Below, one piece after another: positions 12,501 through 27,500 of a stretch of DNA of 64,000 bases. The translations under genes were made by a program, and so were the position numbers. Below the pieces are notes generated by a model. That model was not told the origin of the DNA and did not search any database. It saw only the letters and a list, made by a program, of their open reading frames with translations. The DNA lies in NCBI GenBank assembly GCA_911728455.2, contig OU452229.1:7057854-7121853 (forward strand), read 5' to 3'. The stretch comes from Marthasterias glacialis. Taxonomy: Eukaryota; Echinodermata; Asteroidea; Forcipulatida; Asteriidae. The first letter of the stretch is position 1; each line of letters begins with the position of its first letter.

Positions 12501-15500
12501 GTTATTATCCTTGCCCCGAGCGTGTATTATACTTGCACTTATATTTTCATTGAACAACGGATGAGTGGTAACGATCGACTACAGCGTGAAAGCCGTACCG
12601 ATGAGGTACCGGTAGTAGCTAGAAAGCCTTCCGCATTACCTCCTGGTAAAGAAGTATTACATGTTCTCAGTGCGGAGTGGAACGGGGGTTGTAAAGGCTG
12701 GAGAGTGGGAAATAAATGAAATAATGTGAGTCCCTGTAATAAATCATTTGATTATATACACACACACACACACATGGAAAGAAGTATGTATTGTCAAAAG
12801 ATGTAATGCAGTGCAACCTTTATCTCAACACTCACAAGAACTCCTTGTTCAGAAATTTATCCAGGTCACAATTTACTCAGTATCTTGGTCCGGGGTCCAG
12901 ACCAATGTTTGAGTGGGTTATAGGATATGTTACCTGTTACAACAGAAATCCTGGTCATGCTTAACAGGGAAATATATCTGAAACCTGACCTGGAAGCTTT
13001 TAGACTGAACAGGTTAAAGGAGAGTCCGTATACTGCTTAAATCAGATGCAGTATCGACAAGATGGCGTGCGAAGTTTTGAAATAATAATTAGGGCAGGTC
13101 CATTTGCACTTTAATGACACAAAGTTCTTGCACGCGTACAGTTATCTCATAATCAATATTTAATTCTGTCCACAAACTTTCCTAGTATCTTTGCGATCAA
13201 TATACCGTCTTTAATTCAAAACGAGAAAACTTAAGCTGACACTTCGTGTAATAATAGTGCACACAATGTCATTAAAATGCAGATCATTGTAGCCGTGAAG
13301 TACTGTATCACGACCGACCACTTAGGAGAATGGTAATGGTTGTAAAGCACCCGGGATAATTATCAAAGGTTCAATTCACAGGTGCTTATTGTATCTTCTA
13401 ATGGTCAAATCAGAGTTTATTATACAGCAGTGGTAACCAGGATGAATTGTCCAATTAGTATTAAGTCCACTTCTGTTTACACCTCATTTAAAACAATGAA
13501 TAATAAATGAACTAAAATAAACCCCTAGATTAAGTAAAAATGTATAAATATATAAATACATAATTGAATGAAAGAAAAAACAAAAAGAAAGTAAGTAAAT
13601 AAACACACCCAAACATTTTACACGTTAGAGACTGTGAACAGTTCAAATCTGTGAATATTAGTGACAACATCCTGTGCTCTGTCAATGCAAATAGTAATAA
13701 ATAAATAAATAAATACATAAATAAAATAAAAAAAATAAATAAATAAATACAATTCAATTATTAATCCCCATGTCTTGCTTTATTTTAGTTTTATCACTTT
13801 TTAGCCCCCCCCCCCCCTTATTTACAAATATTCTTGTCAATTTCATTACATACAAACTATATCTGATGTAATCTTTCTGTTTTCAAAGATTAATTTTTGG
13901 TTGATTCGTGTAATTTTTTATTTCTTTGTTTGTTTGTTTGTTTGTTTGTTTGGGGTTTTTTCATTTTTATTTTTATTATATCCAGGTTAGACAGACACAT
14001 CTCTTGGTGACAGTGCAGGCACTTTTGTCAGTCCTGGCCAACCTGGATTGTTGATGTCTCTTCTGTTGTTCTCAGTCTTGTTAGTTCTTTGTAATCCCCA
14101 TTTTTATTTATTTATTTTTTTTAAATTGCTTTTTCTTTTTTTTCCTTTTTGTTGTTTCCCCTTTTTAGTGCCTAAAGTCTTTTGATTCTAGTGTTTATTC
14201 CCCTTTTAAGCTTAATGTTTTAAAAAATGTTTCTGTTCGCATATATTCTTGCATTTTTATGTGACATTGCCGAATAGATAATTATAACAATAACAATATT
14301 ATCAAGAATAAAAATTACACCCATGCATACATTTTGGTTTACATAGATAAATCAAACAGTTTGTTTTAATAAATTTATTAATACACAAATAAACTAATTT
14401 TATAAAATGTTCCTTCCCCATCAACGTGCACCCACATTAACGTGATGAACGAACGACTAGATTCTTAGAAACTCTTAAGTCTCATGTGAACATTGCAATG
14501 TGTTAAACCGAGCACTTCTTCGCAAATCGAGGGCCTTTAACTATTCCATTAAATTTAAAGTTATTGGTTAGCAGGAAAACATAAAAGAAAGTGATTCCCA
14601 AAGCACATTTTTGTTTAGGCGTCATAACCACGGCTTCCTTATGCCCCCGTATACTACCACGCATGCTTGACCGTTTTGTTAAAAGTTTGAATGTGGGAAA
14701 ACGTCCAAAGTGTTTAAGTTTGCACTTTGGAGTGCATTTCCGACACTTGATAAGTTTGTCAAAAACAAAGATCGCGAATTTCTTTACAATTATCAATTGT
14801 GCAAGACTGAAACCTTGATGGAACCTTTTTCTATGGTTGGAGTAATTATCTTTTCTTCTGCCATTATTTCGTCTTTGAGGTCAGTCTGAATTACAATGGT
14901 TAAACATATCATCGTCTGCTGTGGAGTTCCAATAATAATTCTGTCGCTCAGCCTTGGGCGAATGTAGGGCAAAAGAATTATAAGAACTATAATTTATGAT
15001 TATGTTTTTCGAGGACGAATCGAAATTTTTTAATGGCAGTCAGGTATATTAAGTATCCATTCAAAAAGGCTACACCATGTAAACATTTTCTTTAAAAGAG
15101 GTGTTGACTCAGAAAACAGCCGGTTGGTTATTCTCGACGTTTCGACCAGACTCAAGTCGTCGTCGGCAAAATTTCCAAGGTATGACGCATTCAGTATTTT
15201 GCTATACATTTTAACACAGTGGACCACACTTAGCCTGCCTGCCGTACTGTAACGTTAGCAGACTTGATTGTTGGGCGCGTCTTTGGGAGCATTTATATAT
15301 TTATTTATTGCTATAACAATTATAATAGCAAAACTAATAAGGCGCACAATATCCACTCAAAGAATGCTGAAGTCGGATACCATGCCTCTCCATAGCTCTT
15401 GAAAGAACTCAAAACTCATTGACCACAGCAGATCAAATCAAGTCAAGGTAAATTGAAATGTAGGTCCCATATAGGTCTTGTCCATGATTTGCCAACATTA

Positions 15501-18500
15501 GCGTCATACTTTTCGTACATTGCGAAGTTGATTACTTTTCTATAACAATATTGGACCAACATTTAGTCCTCACAGTCTATTACCGCTCACTGGAGGTGTT
15601 GGACTGAATGTCTTGGAAAATTGTGTGTTGGAAACTTGTTTCAAAGAATGTGTTTATGCGTAACTTTTTTTTTTTTTTTTTTTTTTTTTTTAATCAACAG
15701 TGAAGATATACACACGGCAGATACCAAAATGCTTAATCTTTAAAGGAAGGATTAAGTGCATACTTAATCAGGTTTATGGAACGCGGGACTTCTGCGTTCA
15801 TCCCTTACTGTGCATCTTAACAAACAGTAATACAAAGTGCACCCTGGTTTTGCAATGCGATCCCTGAGTCTCCAGGGTCGGGCCGTGGTTGGTGTTCATC
15901 GGCTCTAGTGAACGGCGTCCAACGCTGTCGCATCTGATTGGTTGAAAGTTCCCTACATAGCAAAAGCATTGTCTTTGCGCCTAACTCATAGAGTTAGCTT
16001 CGCCATTATTGCAACAACAAGCGAATGAGTAAATGCAGTTACATTGCCATTTTTGGTTTTCGTCACCCGCCTCCACCCCGTCTAAAACCGCCTGGTTCCT
16101 TTCTCTTTGTTGTTTGTCTCCATCTTTGCGGGTTTGGGATGTCTGATTGTTCTGATTTATTTTGTTGCGTGTTTCCCCCTCAAAAACAGTACATTTAGTG
16201 AGATAAGTAACTCATTTGGCCACTTGTTTAAAGTGAGGTTTTTTAATTATTGTTATTGTAATGAAAATGTGTTTATTTCATAATTAGAGTGGATTTGGAG
16301 ACCAAGGCGCACACCATAGTTTACTGTAATTGATTCATATCCATTCAGTGGTTGTTACCAATAATAATTAAAGGAATACAGTCCCGCAAATGTGATCAAC
16401 ATTTTATTGACATCATGCATACAGTGTTCAATAACTGTTTCAATGTATATTCAATTTATACATGACATGCACTTGGTGTAAATACTTGTAGGAACAAAAC
16501 ATGTGAAAGTTTGTATTTCAAATTACTTTTACAAAATAGTAAGCTAATTAATTAATTAATTAATTAATTAATTAATTAGTAAACAGGACTCCTAAACCCA
16601 GAAGAAATAATTGGTGTGAAACAACAGAGTCATTTTTTCATGCGTCTTGTCCCGTTGGTCCATAAATAAATGTTAACGTGTGTGGGAGCGCCAATGTATT
16701 GCAGTGCCTTCAGAGCGGAAGCAATCAAACTACGCTTTATTTGCTTCAGTCGTTTATGTTGCAACATTTTGGTGCCCTGGCGCTTACGTCAATACGTTCC
16801 GACGGTCACACCAGCAACAAATTTCTACAGTCGGATCTACATTACCAAAACCCACAGAAATTTGCCAGACAGCAATGTGATTACGATTAACCCGAGCGCT
16901 TATGGAGCTCGCAACCAATTCCCGTGTTTTCACGCCAGCACCGCGGTTTGATTGGTTCATGTTTCATCTTAAACCATTACAAATCTGAAGATGAAACTGC
17001 ACTAGTAAATAACGTCAGCCGTGGAGGATGGTTTTGAGTAGTGAGGATGAAACATACCTTGAGGGTAGGCGGGAAAGGTTTAGTGCACTAAATCATCATC
17101 AAATCCGCTTGACATTTCTCCATACTTAGGTTATAGTTTCGTGTAGACTCAAATGAAGTACATCGAGCTCTGTGCAAATCTTGTCTATCTTCGTGCGGCT
17201 GATATTTCTCGAGGAATGTGATCTTAGTTAAAAGCTGAGTATTGGGTGAATTGAACCATCTTATTGTCATACCTCCACAGGTGACTGACACTTCCTAAGG
17301 ACGGAGTAAGCTGACAAAAAAATTATCAATTCACTGTAATATCAATAAAGGGAACGTAATATACAAATTGTTTTTTTATGACGCATTAGCAATCGAGTTT
17401 TCTCCCATTCAAGTGATTATAACCAAATCGAAACCAAAATAATAATGACAATAATAATAATATTAATAATGATAATAAAATATTTATATAGCGTCGTATG
17501 CAATGGCCTCAGGACGCTTCACAAACATAAATCAATAAAGGCAAGAAGTGGTGAAATGGTGAACAGTCATTCTCTGTTATATTCCCCTAGATTGGAATAA
17601 CCTCCCAGCAACCATCAATTTGGCTCCAAACCCACAAACTTTAATTTGTATTTCTTGTTGTTTCTCTCAACTATTTATCTTGTGTATTTTTGTGTTTATT
17701 GTTAAGCGCAATGATCATCATTCTGAAATATTATGCTATATAAGTATAGGCCTACTGGCATTATTATAATACTGTTAATGTTATTAATATAGTGTGACTA
17801 CTTTTTAAATCACTGTACATTATTATGCGAGAGCACACGGTGGTGGCACGTCACAGGTACAGACCTTGTGCGACTTCGTCACAGTGGCGTAACTAAGGGG
17901 GGGGGGAGCACAGGGGTCTCGTGCCCTCCCCCAACTGATGTCCGTGCCCCTAAGGTGCCCCAGGTGCCCCCTCCCACACACACACACATATGAAGTCTGG
18001 ACTTTTGATATCAAAATTTACCAGAATAAAACGTTACATGTTATTAGTTTTTACGTAGTAATTTCAATGTTTTTAAAACTATTTGTTATTTTTTACACGC
18101 AGAATGTATTTTGTTTTACCTCAACACGTCAGAAAACCGCTGAAAAGGGGCTTGTTTAGGAAAAATACAAACGGAGCTACAGTTTTAATAGACTGATTGC
18201 GCAACAATGTTTACATGCGGTCACGTGACCCCCTATCGGGTATGACGTCATACAGCTGATGAAAAAATACGTGTAAAGAGATAGTCCGTGACACAGAGTG
18301 AGTTGGAAAATAGTCGATGTTACTTTCGTTAAGCGATGAATTAGTTAATCAGCCCCTTTATTTAAAGTAGTATGTGTGGCGTTAATTTAAATCACATCTC
18401 TGTTTCATAATTTAACAGAATTCTACTAAAGAGAGGGTTTTTTAGCCATGCACCACCGGCGTCGCACGACTATTATGTAGCCACCCGTGTGTTATTTTGT

Positions 18501-21500
18501 TTGTAATGTTGGCCTAAATCACTGTAAAAAAAAAAAGGTAAAGAACGTTGGGAAAATGAGCATTAATACCTAGCCTTGCAGAATTTCAAATAGGCAAATA
18601 CACAGTTTTGGGAAGCAATTTCTTTGGAGGATTTCAGCTTCACAAATTTGAAATTTTTGTGTTGAAAAGTGTGTGGTGATCGCGGTCGTCTGGCCTAACG
18701 TTCCGTCGCGCACTGTACACATCGTGCACATTTATACGGTACTTTTACAATTTTCAAGACTTGCTGGAACTGTCCTTACTGGCTTTATTCAGCCACTAGA
18801 AGGTCTCTAGTACAAATTCATTTATCTTTCACAGATTTCGAGAAAAAAACCTCGATCGAATAAACTAAATGCATTAATCATTGTGTACAGTACCACCCTT
18901 TCCTATGGAGGATTACGAGTGTGTTTACATTTTATACCCAAGAGGGGTCACGTGTCGCGGGTCGCGCAACCGGTCTATTGGCCAAAATTGCCCCATATGA
19001 AAAAAAAGTGCCCCCCTCCCCTTGTGCCTCCCTTAAATTTTTATTTTACCCTAGTTACGGAGCTGCTTCGCCACAGATCACAAACGTGTTTTTTACATTG
19101 CCATTTTGGTGATCACCTCTCAATAACATGATGTTCATGTTATTATAGTTAAAATATGGTTTATTTATGTGGTATATTCTGTTGGTAAGTCATTGCGTCA
19201 CACTCGCTCGCATGTGTTATCTGCTGCACGCCAAAAGTGATCGCTACTTCCCGTTCCAAAGCCTACGTTTGACTTCACCCCAATTCACATGTTTTATCGT
19301 TCAAAAGCGTTGTTTTTTTTTTTTGTTTTTTTTTTTTGACACAAACTTATAATTCTGAGAAGACCTTGAGTCTTTGAACAACATGTAAAAGCCAAGTCCA
19401 ATTATTACATTCCAATTGTTAAACTCTACCACTTAAATACACAAACTAGCTTAATGCAAGTCCTAAAATGGGCTGCTTGCAAGCGGTTGAAGCCAGTTTG
19501 AGTGAAGTGGGCGTGGCTTGACACCAAAGAGTGACATCAATTAGTTTTTCTGTCCAACAATGTCATCTCAGCAGGTTTACGGTGAAGGAAAGCTTACCTG
19601 CAAACTTCAATCACCTTGAAATAATTATTGGTTTAAGGAGACATCAATCCAAGTAAATGACCCTGCCCATCTGCAGCCCATGATAAATTGTATCCATGTT
19701 ATTCCTCGAGGCATTTCTTCGCGAAGCAAACATTTTAAAACCACAAGTAGTTTGTTGGTGGCTTATTTCTGCTCTACAAAGATATTTTGAGAGAATAGTT
19801 ATGTGTATAGCTCTGTAAGCCTTGCCCAAATTGTGTATTATCGAGAAAAATACCGTCAGGACAGTTCACTTTACGGTTAACTGTGTTTCTTGTTTGTTTA
19901 AGTTAACACCTTACATAAAATTCACATAAGTTCACGATTTGTCTTTGGCAGAACTGTAAATGAAACAAATACATTTACGTTTTTGGACCAAATGCTCCAT
20001 CTTTTGAATATTTTTTATACATATTTTGCTTAGCCCGTTTTTTGTTATGTATTTGCAAGCAGCGTTCTAGGAGTACTGGATTCCGCCGAAGTTCAGCGTG
20101 GTGAAATTACACTTTCATGATTTTTGTTTTTCATTTGCCGCTGGAAGTGATTTTCAGTCGATCTAATGTTTATTCTGTGACACCTATAGGCGTCTGGTAA
20201 AACCTCATCAAAAAGGCTTCAGTCACGTTTGCTCTCTGGAAAATTGATCACGAATACAAAAACACTTGCAGGAAAACATGGAAACACCGAGCCGAGATGA
20301 GGAGGGCGGGGGACTGATGATTTCCTTGAGTTAAAGACTTATCGTATAAAAGCTCGTGTCCCCTGAATACGTGCTCGTGGCGATCAGAAATACGTTTTTG
20401 ATGACAATTGCGAGATGCTGGATGATTGCATTGGGCACACCGACTCTTCTTGAGAAGATTGGTAGCCAATGCCGCGTACCGGTACGTGTGCCGTAGACGC
20501 CTCGGTTACTCACGCGCCTCCAGCTCATAATTTCCTTTAAACTAATATTTTGTCCAACCGGTAAATGTCTTAAAAAGTGGTCCATATAAACAGTGAATGG
20601 TCACCTGTCTCACAAGAGACATTTATTAATAAAATTCATAGGCAACGTAGAATTTTTAAAATTGAAGCATATTTTGTTTCTACAAAACACGTTGTACAAG
20701 GTAAAATACAGGATTGGTAAAGCTGATAGTGCAGTGTTCTTACTTTGTGTGGTTCAATGTATACATAAAAAACAAACCTGTGAAAATGTGGGCTAGTTAA
20801 AATAAAAATAAAATGAACCATCAAAATAAAAACATTAAAGAGGCCTTAAAAATGTTCAAGTGTAACCAGACTAACAAACAATTGTCTACGAGTAACATAA
20901 CGGAACACCCCCACTCTGGTTGCATTAACCCACTCCATTGATAGGAAACACAAGTTCATCAGGTAAGCAAATATTGTCCTTATAGTCGATTGGTACAACT
21001 GGGATTCAAATTCTACAGACAGAGATATTTTTATGGAAGATTTGTATTGTCTTCATAATCATTAAGCTTTCAGACTGATACTAATTAAATTATGTCTTGA
21101 TGAATACCAAAACTTTATTCTACTTTTAAACAAACGATCATTTCAGCAAAGCAAAGTCTTCATTTCAGCAAAGAGGGTTTCATGAATTTCTTCACAGCGA
21201 CATTCTGCTCTCGCGTTTGTTTTCTTGGTTTCCCTTTTTTCAGTCGGCCCCAAATAAATAGACCATAGCTCTTTGAGATAAAGGTCAACGTATGATCGTT
21301 TCTCTGTCCGTCTCTCTCCAGGAACGTTATTTTGGGTTCGACCAGTCAGCAATGAGGGTTTTTCGTAGAGGTGGACCACAAGTAAAATCTACAAGTGCGT
21401 CAAATGCCAAAGAACTGGGTGAGTTTACTATACAATTATGTTCGACCAAAAAATGTTCAACCATGTCCGACCAGGTGTGTCGACAATCCATACATGTCCT

Positions 21501-24500
21501 ACCCGTTGTGTCCGACAAACCATCATGCCCGACCCACTTTGTCCGACAAACCACTATGTCTGACCCATTGTGTTCGACAAACCACTATGTCCGACCCATC
21601 GTGACGAGCCGTTATCTCCGAACCATTATGTCCGCAGACACAATATAGTTGGACATAATCGCTCACCGGACACAATGTGTCGGAAATAATGGTTCAAAAC
21701 TGTCGTCGGACATAAGTTTCCATGTCGGACATAATGGTGTGTTGCAGACTTAGAACACATTCAAGGGCAAGGAAAGAGGAACTTAATTCCTTGTGTTAAA
21801 AAAAAAAAAAAAACTCAATCCAACAAACATTTGCAAAGTGTTTTCGAAATTCCGAAAGAACGAAAATTGGTCTTCAAATACTATTTCCTCGACTTTACAT
21901 TATTTTGTTTTAACTTTAGAATCAATGAGCTGTCCAGTTGAACATATACAGGTATGCTTTTGGGGGTAATAAAGTCATATTGAACAACTGGATGGCTGTA
22001 TTATCCGTGTAAACAAAGGTACAGCTGCACCTTTATAAAACTGTAGCATTTCCTCTTCAGCATTGCTGATAGTGTATGGATTTGAACGAGAGAGAAAAAA
22101 ATGAATCGCTATTTTGCTTCGGACGTCGCACGCAGAATCATGATGTTATTGAGACGGGAACTTTCATTTGTCGGCACTTCAAAAGATGCAATAAAGATGC
22201 GTAGTACTCCATTACGGACTGTTTGAGGGAAAACTGTGTTGAGCGATCTTCACAAACGACCCATGTTATTTTGGATTGTAATGCTCACACACGATCGTCG
22301 TTCTTGCTTGAATTGAAATCAAGACTCGATAATAAAAACCGTATGATAGTTATTGGTAAAAACACCATGTTACCCAAACGTGTGCCTTTTCAATTACCAT
22401 AAAGTTATTTACACTGTGGTGCATGCTACAGATAGATAACACTTTCTATATACAAGTATGACACATGTTATTTTCATTAATTCACCTTTCTACAGGTTAC
22501 ATAAAAAAACATCAGCTAAAAGGCTGTTTTACATTATGGTTCTGTGGTTAAAAGAACAGTAGAAAAGAACAAGGAAAACAAACGAACAAACAAGAACAAA
22601 AACGTGAACCAATCTATCTAAATATTTTATGTCTATTATCTTTGTATGGGTTCGATACTTTGACCAATGAATCATTGACAGATGCGATGATAAATGTTTA
22701 ATGATCAACAGAAACAACTATTGCAAGGTTGTTTTCCGTTTAGCGTTCCTTAAGTCTGTTTTCTTTATGTATTTATTATTATTATTATGTTTTATTTCTA
22801 CCTCGGACTCACATGTGGTTTACAATATAAAAGCAACTGCTGGCAAAGCGATGCGCAGTTCTACGGATTGAATCTTAGTGTGTGATCTTGCAACCAAGAG
22901 TCTGTCACAGATTGGAATTTGACACTTCAGGAAAAAAGTACGTGAGACGGAACTTTGAAGTGACATTAATGAAGATTGACTTGAACCTATTATGAAAAAA
23001 AAATAACATTTGAATAATTTACATAATTATGCAAAAGTATTTATCAATATTGTCCTTCTTACACCAAAGCTGTAATAATAATACAGCTTTTATAATACAG
23101 TCTTATAGCGTACGTATCTACTAACAATTAGGTACTCAAACGGCTTATAATATTATTTGTAAGGCATGTTTTATTTTTAATTCTGAAAGCCATTTTGTAG
23201 CACCTTGTAATGGCTTACAAGGTGCTGCGGTGCATTCAGCAGCCACTGGCAGAAACACCGGGGCAAACCCCTTTTCTTAGCGATATTAAGTGTAACTGAT
23301 GGGTTCTTTTATGTGCCTTATACAACACACGGGACCTACGGCTTTACGTCCAATCTTAAGGACGAAGCAATAATGTTTAAGTGTCTTGCTTAAGGACACA
23401 AGTGTCACAACCAGGACTCGAACCCACTGATGATGAGAAACACCGGGGCTTGAGTCCAGTGCGCTAAACTGCTCGGCCACGACACTCATTAGTTTCAGAT
23501 GTTTTTCAACTATTTTACCCGTTTTATTGTATGTGGGATCAAGAGCAACGTGGGTTGGTTTTCCTATGCAGTAATGTACACACACTATAAACTCCTGGAT
23601 TAGAATTGACCCGCATTCCAGCGGATCCCTGTCTGGGGCCTGGCCCATTCAGAGTAAGTATGACCTGGTATCCGTGTCAACATGACCAAAAAATGGGTCA
23701 AACTGAAGCGGAATCCGAGCTAAAATCCCAATTTTCAACCCGTTTCGGGGTCAGCCTGACCTGGAAATGGTTCAAGCTATACCTGAGACCTGGAACCCGG
23801 GTTAATATTGACCTTGAATCCGGGTCAATTCTGACCCGCCGGGAATGTAGCTTCCTTTTTATCATGGGGAAGCAAGGGGGCTCTAATAAAGTAATCCCAT
23901 CTTGAGGAGCCTGTGTGACTCCTTTTTTCTCCGCAGGGATCAAAGTGCACCAAATATATATAGAGCTTTCATATTTATCCGATACAAAGATGAGATGCAA
24001 TTAACAAAAACTACTAGGGCCTACTTCTGCTAAGACGTTATTATTTGGGTCATTGGCGACCAACACGTGATGCTAATATCTAGACCTCATTTCCCGCCCA
24101 CAATGCCGAACACGATTCCCATTTGACGCGGTTTTTTTTAAACGCCCCATTAATTTGCCATATCATATTTGTTTGGTAAATTTACTTCTGGGGGAAATCT
24201 TGGTAATTTGGTTTTCATGCTTCACGTAGTGGTTCAACATTATTGGAAAAACGGAGACTGAGACAGTCCGTACAAGCATCGAAGCGTATTCTTGCAAATA
24301 AAATACATATTTTGTGAAATTAGTAGACTTTTTGTTTGTGGGCCTCTAATCTGATTATGCATATGTTTTCTTTTCTTCTAAAATTGGCTTATTAGACAAT
24401 ACTGACTATAGGTCTCCGTTCAGCCGACTCAATGAACTGCTCATCTAAAAGGATGGGTTCTAAACCAATGTCACTAGTTAACAAACTGCTGGCATTTGAT

Positions 24501-27500
24501 CATGAATAATAATGTCAGGTAGTTATTTATTTTGCGGAGAATTTCGTCTACAATCAATCAAGGTTCCTTTTAATTGCCAATTCTCTTTCCGTTTTGCCAC
24601 GAATTACCCCCCAGTCATGATCAATTGCAATCCCCTCATGTGGGATTGAGAACGTTTAACGATATGAATTCTGGAAAATATTAAATCCAATCTGTTCCAA
24701 AACGATCCTGTGGAGGCCCCGTTATTATAATGTTTTAAGACATGGCATTTGCTCGCTGACTGACTGAAAAGACCTATCTATTAAGAGCTAAGCTTTTATG
24801 AGAAGAGTGGGTCCGTTTGAAGATGTCAAGCAAGCCGACATTTCGAAGGTTTTCATTTGAACAATATAGGTCTCCATCGAGAATCTCACAAAATTCCTCT
24901 TTGCTAACAAAGGTGAAATTTGGGTCATTTCAGTAAAAAATATTTCAAAGAGCACTTTTCCGAAGTGATTTCTAATGGGGAAAATTCTTTGGGTGAAATG
25001 TTGACCTTGGCAGTGGCTCTTTTATTTAAGGATATATTTCCATTTACGTAACAAAGAAGTTGTTGTTTTGTAATCCGTCGATCAACTAAATGCTTACACC
25101 GTAAGACAACAAGTATATATTAACATAAAAAGTGCGCGATTGGTAGACATCGAAAAATTCAATTCAATCCAAAACCGCGTGATTTTAATGTCAGTACCAA
25201 TTCAACACATACATATTTTCCGTCTGAAATACTGTCGAAGTGGAGAAAATATGATTTGAACACCCCCAGCAAAATAAGCACGTACCAGTATATGCACGCC
25301 CACAAAACCAACAAATCTAAGATCAACAGTTTTCAATGTTTCACTAAAACCGGACGACAGGTCTAATTTTATTTTGGATTGTCTGTTTACTTTAAAGATG
25401 GGAAAATTGAAACGAAGTTACACTTCCATAAACCAGTGATGTAAACAATCTTCAACAGGAATGGTGAAACATGACAAACGACGTGACTTGAACAGTAGCT
25501 ATTAGATGATATCAAGGCTGAGTGCTGGGAGTCTGTTTCAACTTATAATCAGACATTCATGAATATTTAATTTGCATCTAGATTCACTTCATCTCCTAGA
25601 AAATACATACTTAAAGGCTGTTTGCCGTGGTCTAAAGTTGCAGGTTTAAAAGTGGGTACTACACACACAATGATAAAATAGTATATAAAAGCATTTGGAT
25701 CATCGTGGAAACTGTTTTTGTTGATTCATTTTTACACTACCAAAATTTCATCCATTTTGCTCGATTCCACCTAAACGTTATCGAGCAATATCCTAGGCCA
25801 ACTTTGTTAAAGAAAAGTAAAATGATTCAGACATAGTGTTTGTGCAAAAGCTTTACTTTAACAGTCCACTTTGCGACCAAAAATAGCTCATGGCATTACT
25901 TATTAATGACCTCGATGGTTGAATCGAGCAAAAGGCTGTAAAATTTAAAATAAGACAAAAAATACAAGTCTTTATATTCTTAACCCATTAATAATAACGA
26001 CGATAAAATCAGGTGCGAACGTCTCTTCTATAAAGTCTTTGTAATATACTTGGCATGCCATAGATGGCTTCAGCTGAAATTAGCCATTCATTGGAGCAGA
26101 AGAGTGGAAACTTCAACAGTCATTAAGGGGTCGGGTGGGTAAGGAGTTAAAAATGGGGCTAGCAAACAGGGTCAAACAAAAACTCAAGGTGACAGGGGTG
26201 TTACAGGAACGGACTTGTCCCCAACACGATTATAAACTCATAATAAAAATACATTTCAGAGGTCTTTTGTACTAGTCCAGGGATGGTTAGTGATGACAAT
26301 TCGTTTTGACTTTGGACACTTTTAGAAAATATCGGGGGGGGGGGGGGGGAAAAAGTTTTTTTAAATAAAATAAGACTGTGCCATACGTAAAAGGTGGAAT
26401 AATGAAACTTTCCTGGTTTAATGTTAAGTTCGTTTCGAGTCTATAGAAAGGACAATGTACAGTCGTTGATGTTCCTTTATTTTAAGGTCACCTGTTCTAA
26501 TTCCAGCAGATCGTGGTTTCGTTCAATCACATATCCACCCAGTGATATCGGTGGGTTTTAAACACGCACCGAGTGGTCGTGCGTGTTAGCTGAAGGACCC
26601 TCCAGTCTCCAAGCGAAGCTTCTATAAACTGTCGTTTGTATAATGTAAGACATTGCCATTCTCGTCAAAATGATCCGAAATAAAACATCCATCACTATCA
26701 TTCTGTTGTTGTAGAGTGCCCTTATGACGTCATCACTCAACCGGGAGAGTACTATATTCGTGCGTCTGAAGCACATGCGTGCACGTGGCTCTTCATCAGC
26801 GGTCCTAATGCAGTTGTCGAACTAGAACTCATAGAGGTGGAGCTACCATGTGTTGATAACTCCTTTATCGAGGTATGACATCCGAAATGTTCTAAAATAA
26901 TATTTAATGGATAATTGGGAAAGAGTACAAGTAGTTAACACGTTCAATATGAACTAGACAAGTCCCTCTCCACAACCCATACCCATTTCTCACCCTGTCT
27001 GTTCTGAGAACCATTGTATTAATTTCACATGGCTTTCACCCGAAACTAGTTAGCCAACTTCTTAAAGATACTTGTCCATCCTACTCCATCATAAATATTT
27101 GTTCAGTTCCTGTAATATTATTGAGAAAATAGACCTAAAGGTGAAACCTAAAATATGCTTTGATTTGGCCATAAAATCTCCGCACATTGAAATCGGACTG
27201 TTGATTAGAAAGTTGTTGCCACAATTCTTGAAAATGTGAACAGTTTCGTGGATGGTTCGAAGATTTCATCTTCTTGCTCGTGAAAGTAGCAGGGAAACAT
27301 TTACAGTAGACCAATAAATATGCCTACGGTACTATTAAACAGAAGGCAGAACAAGTGCCGCAGTTTAAAAATAATCGGCAGTATAAGAATTGATTCAAAA
27401 GACAAAACCCCTAAAATTAATCCATAAATCTAAGCTTCGTTTGACCTGAGTTTGTTGATTTTATATGTGAACACACAATGCAGTTCTTTGACGGGGTCGT

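Noticed and set aside
12468-12719. 83-codon frame with a hydrophobic N-terminal segment in CRHBP intron 1
   Set aside because: The frame has no ATG at its start, and the hydrophobic part alone is not enough to call a membrane protein exon.
21292-21648. Open frame continuing through CRHBP exon 2 into the TGTCCGAC repeat
   Set aside because: A canonical GTGAGT donor ends the exon at 21418; the rest is repeat-derived.
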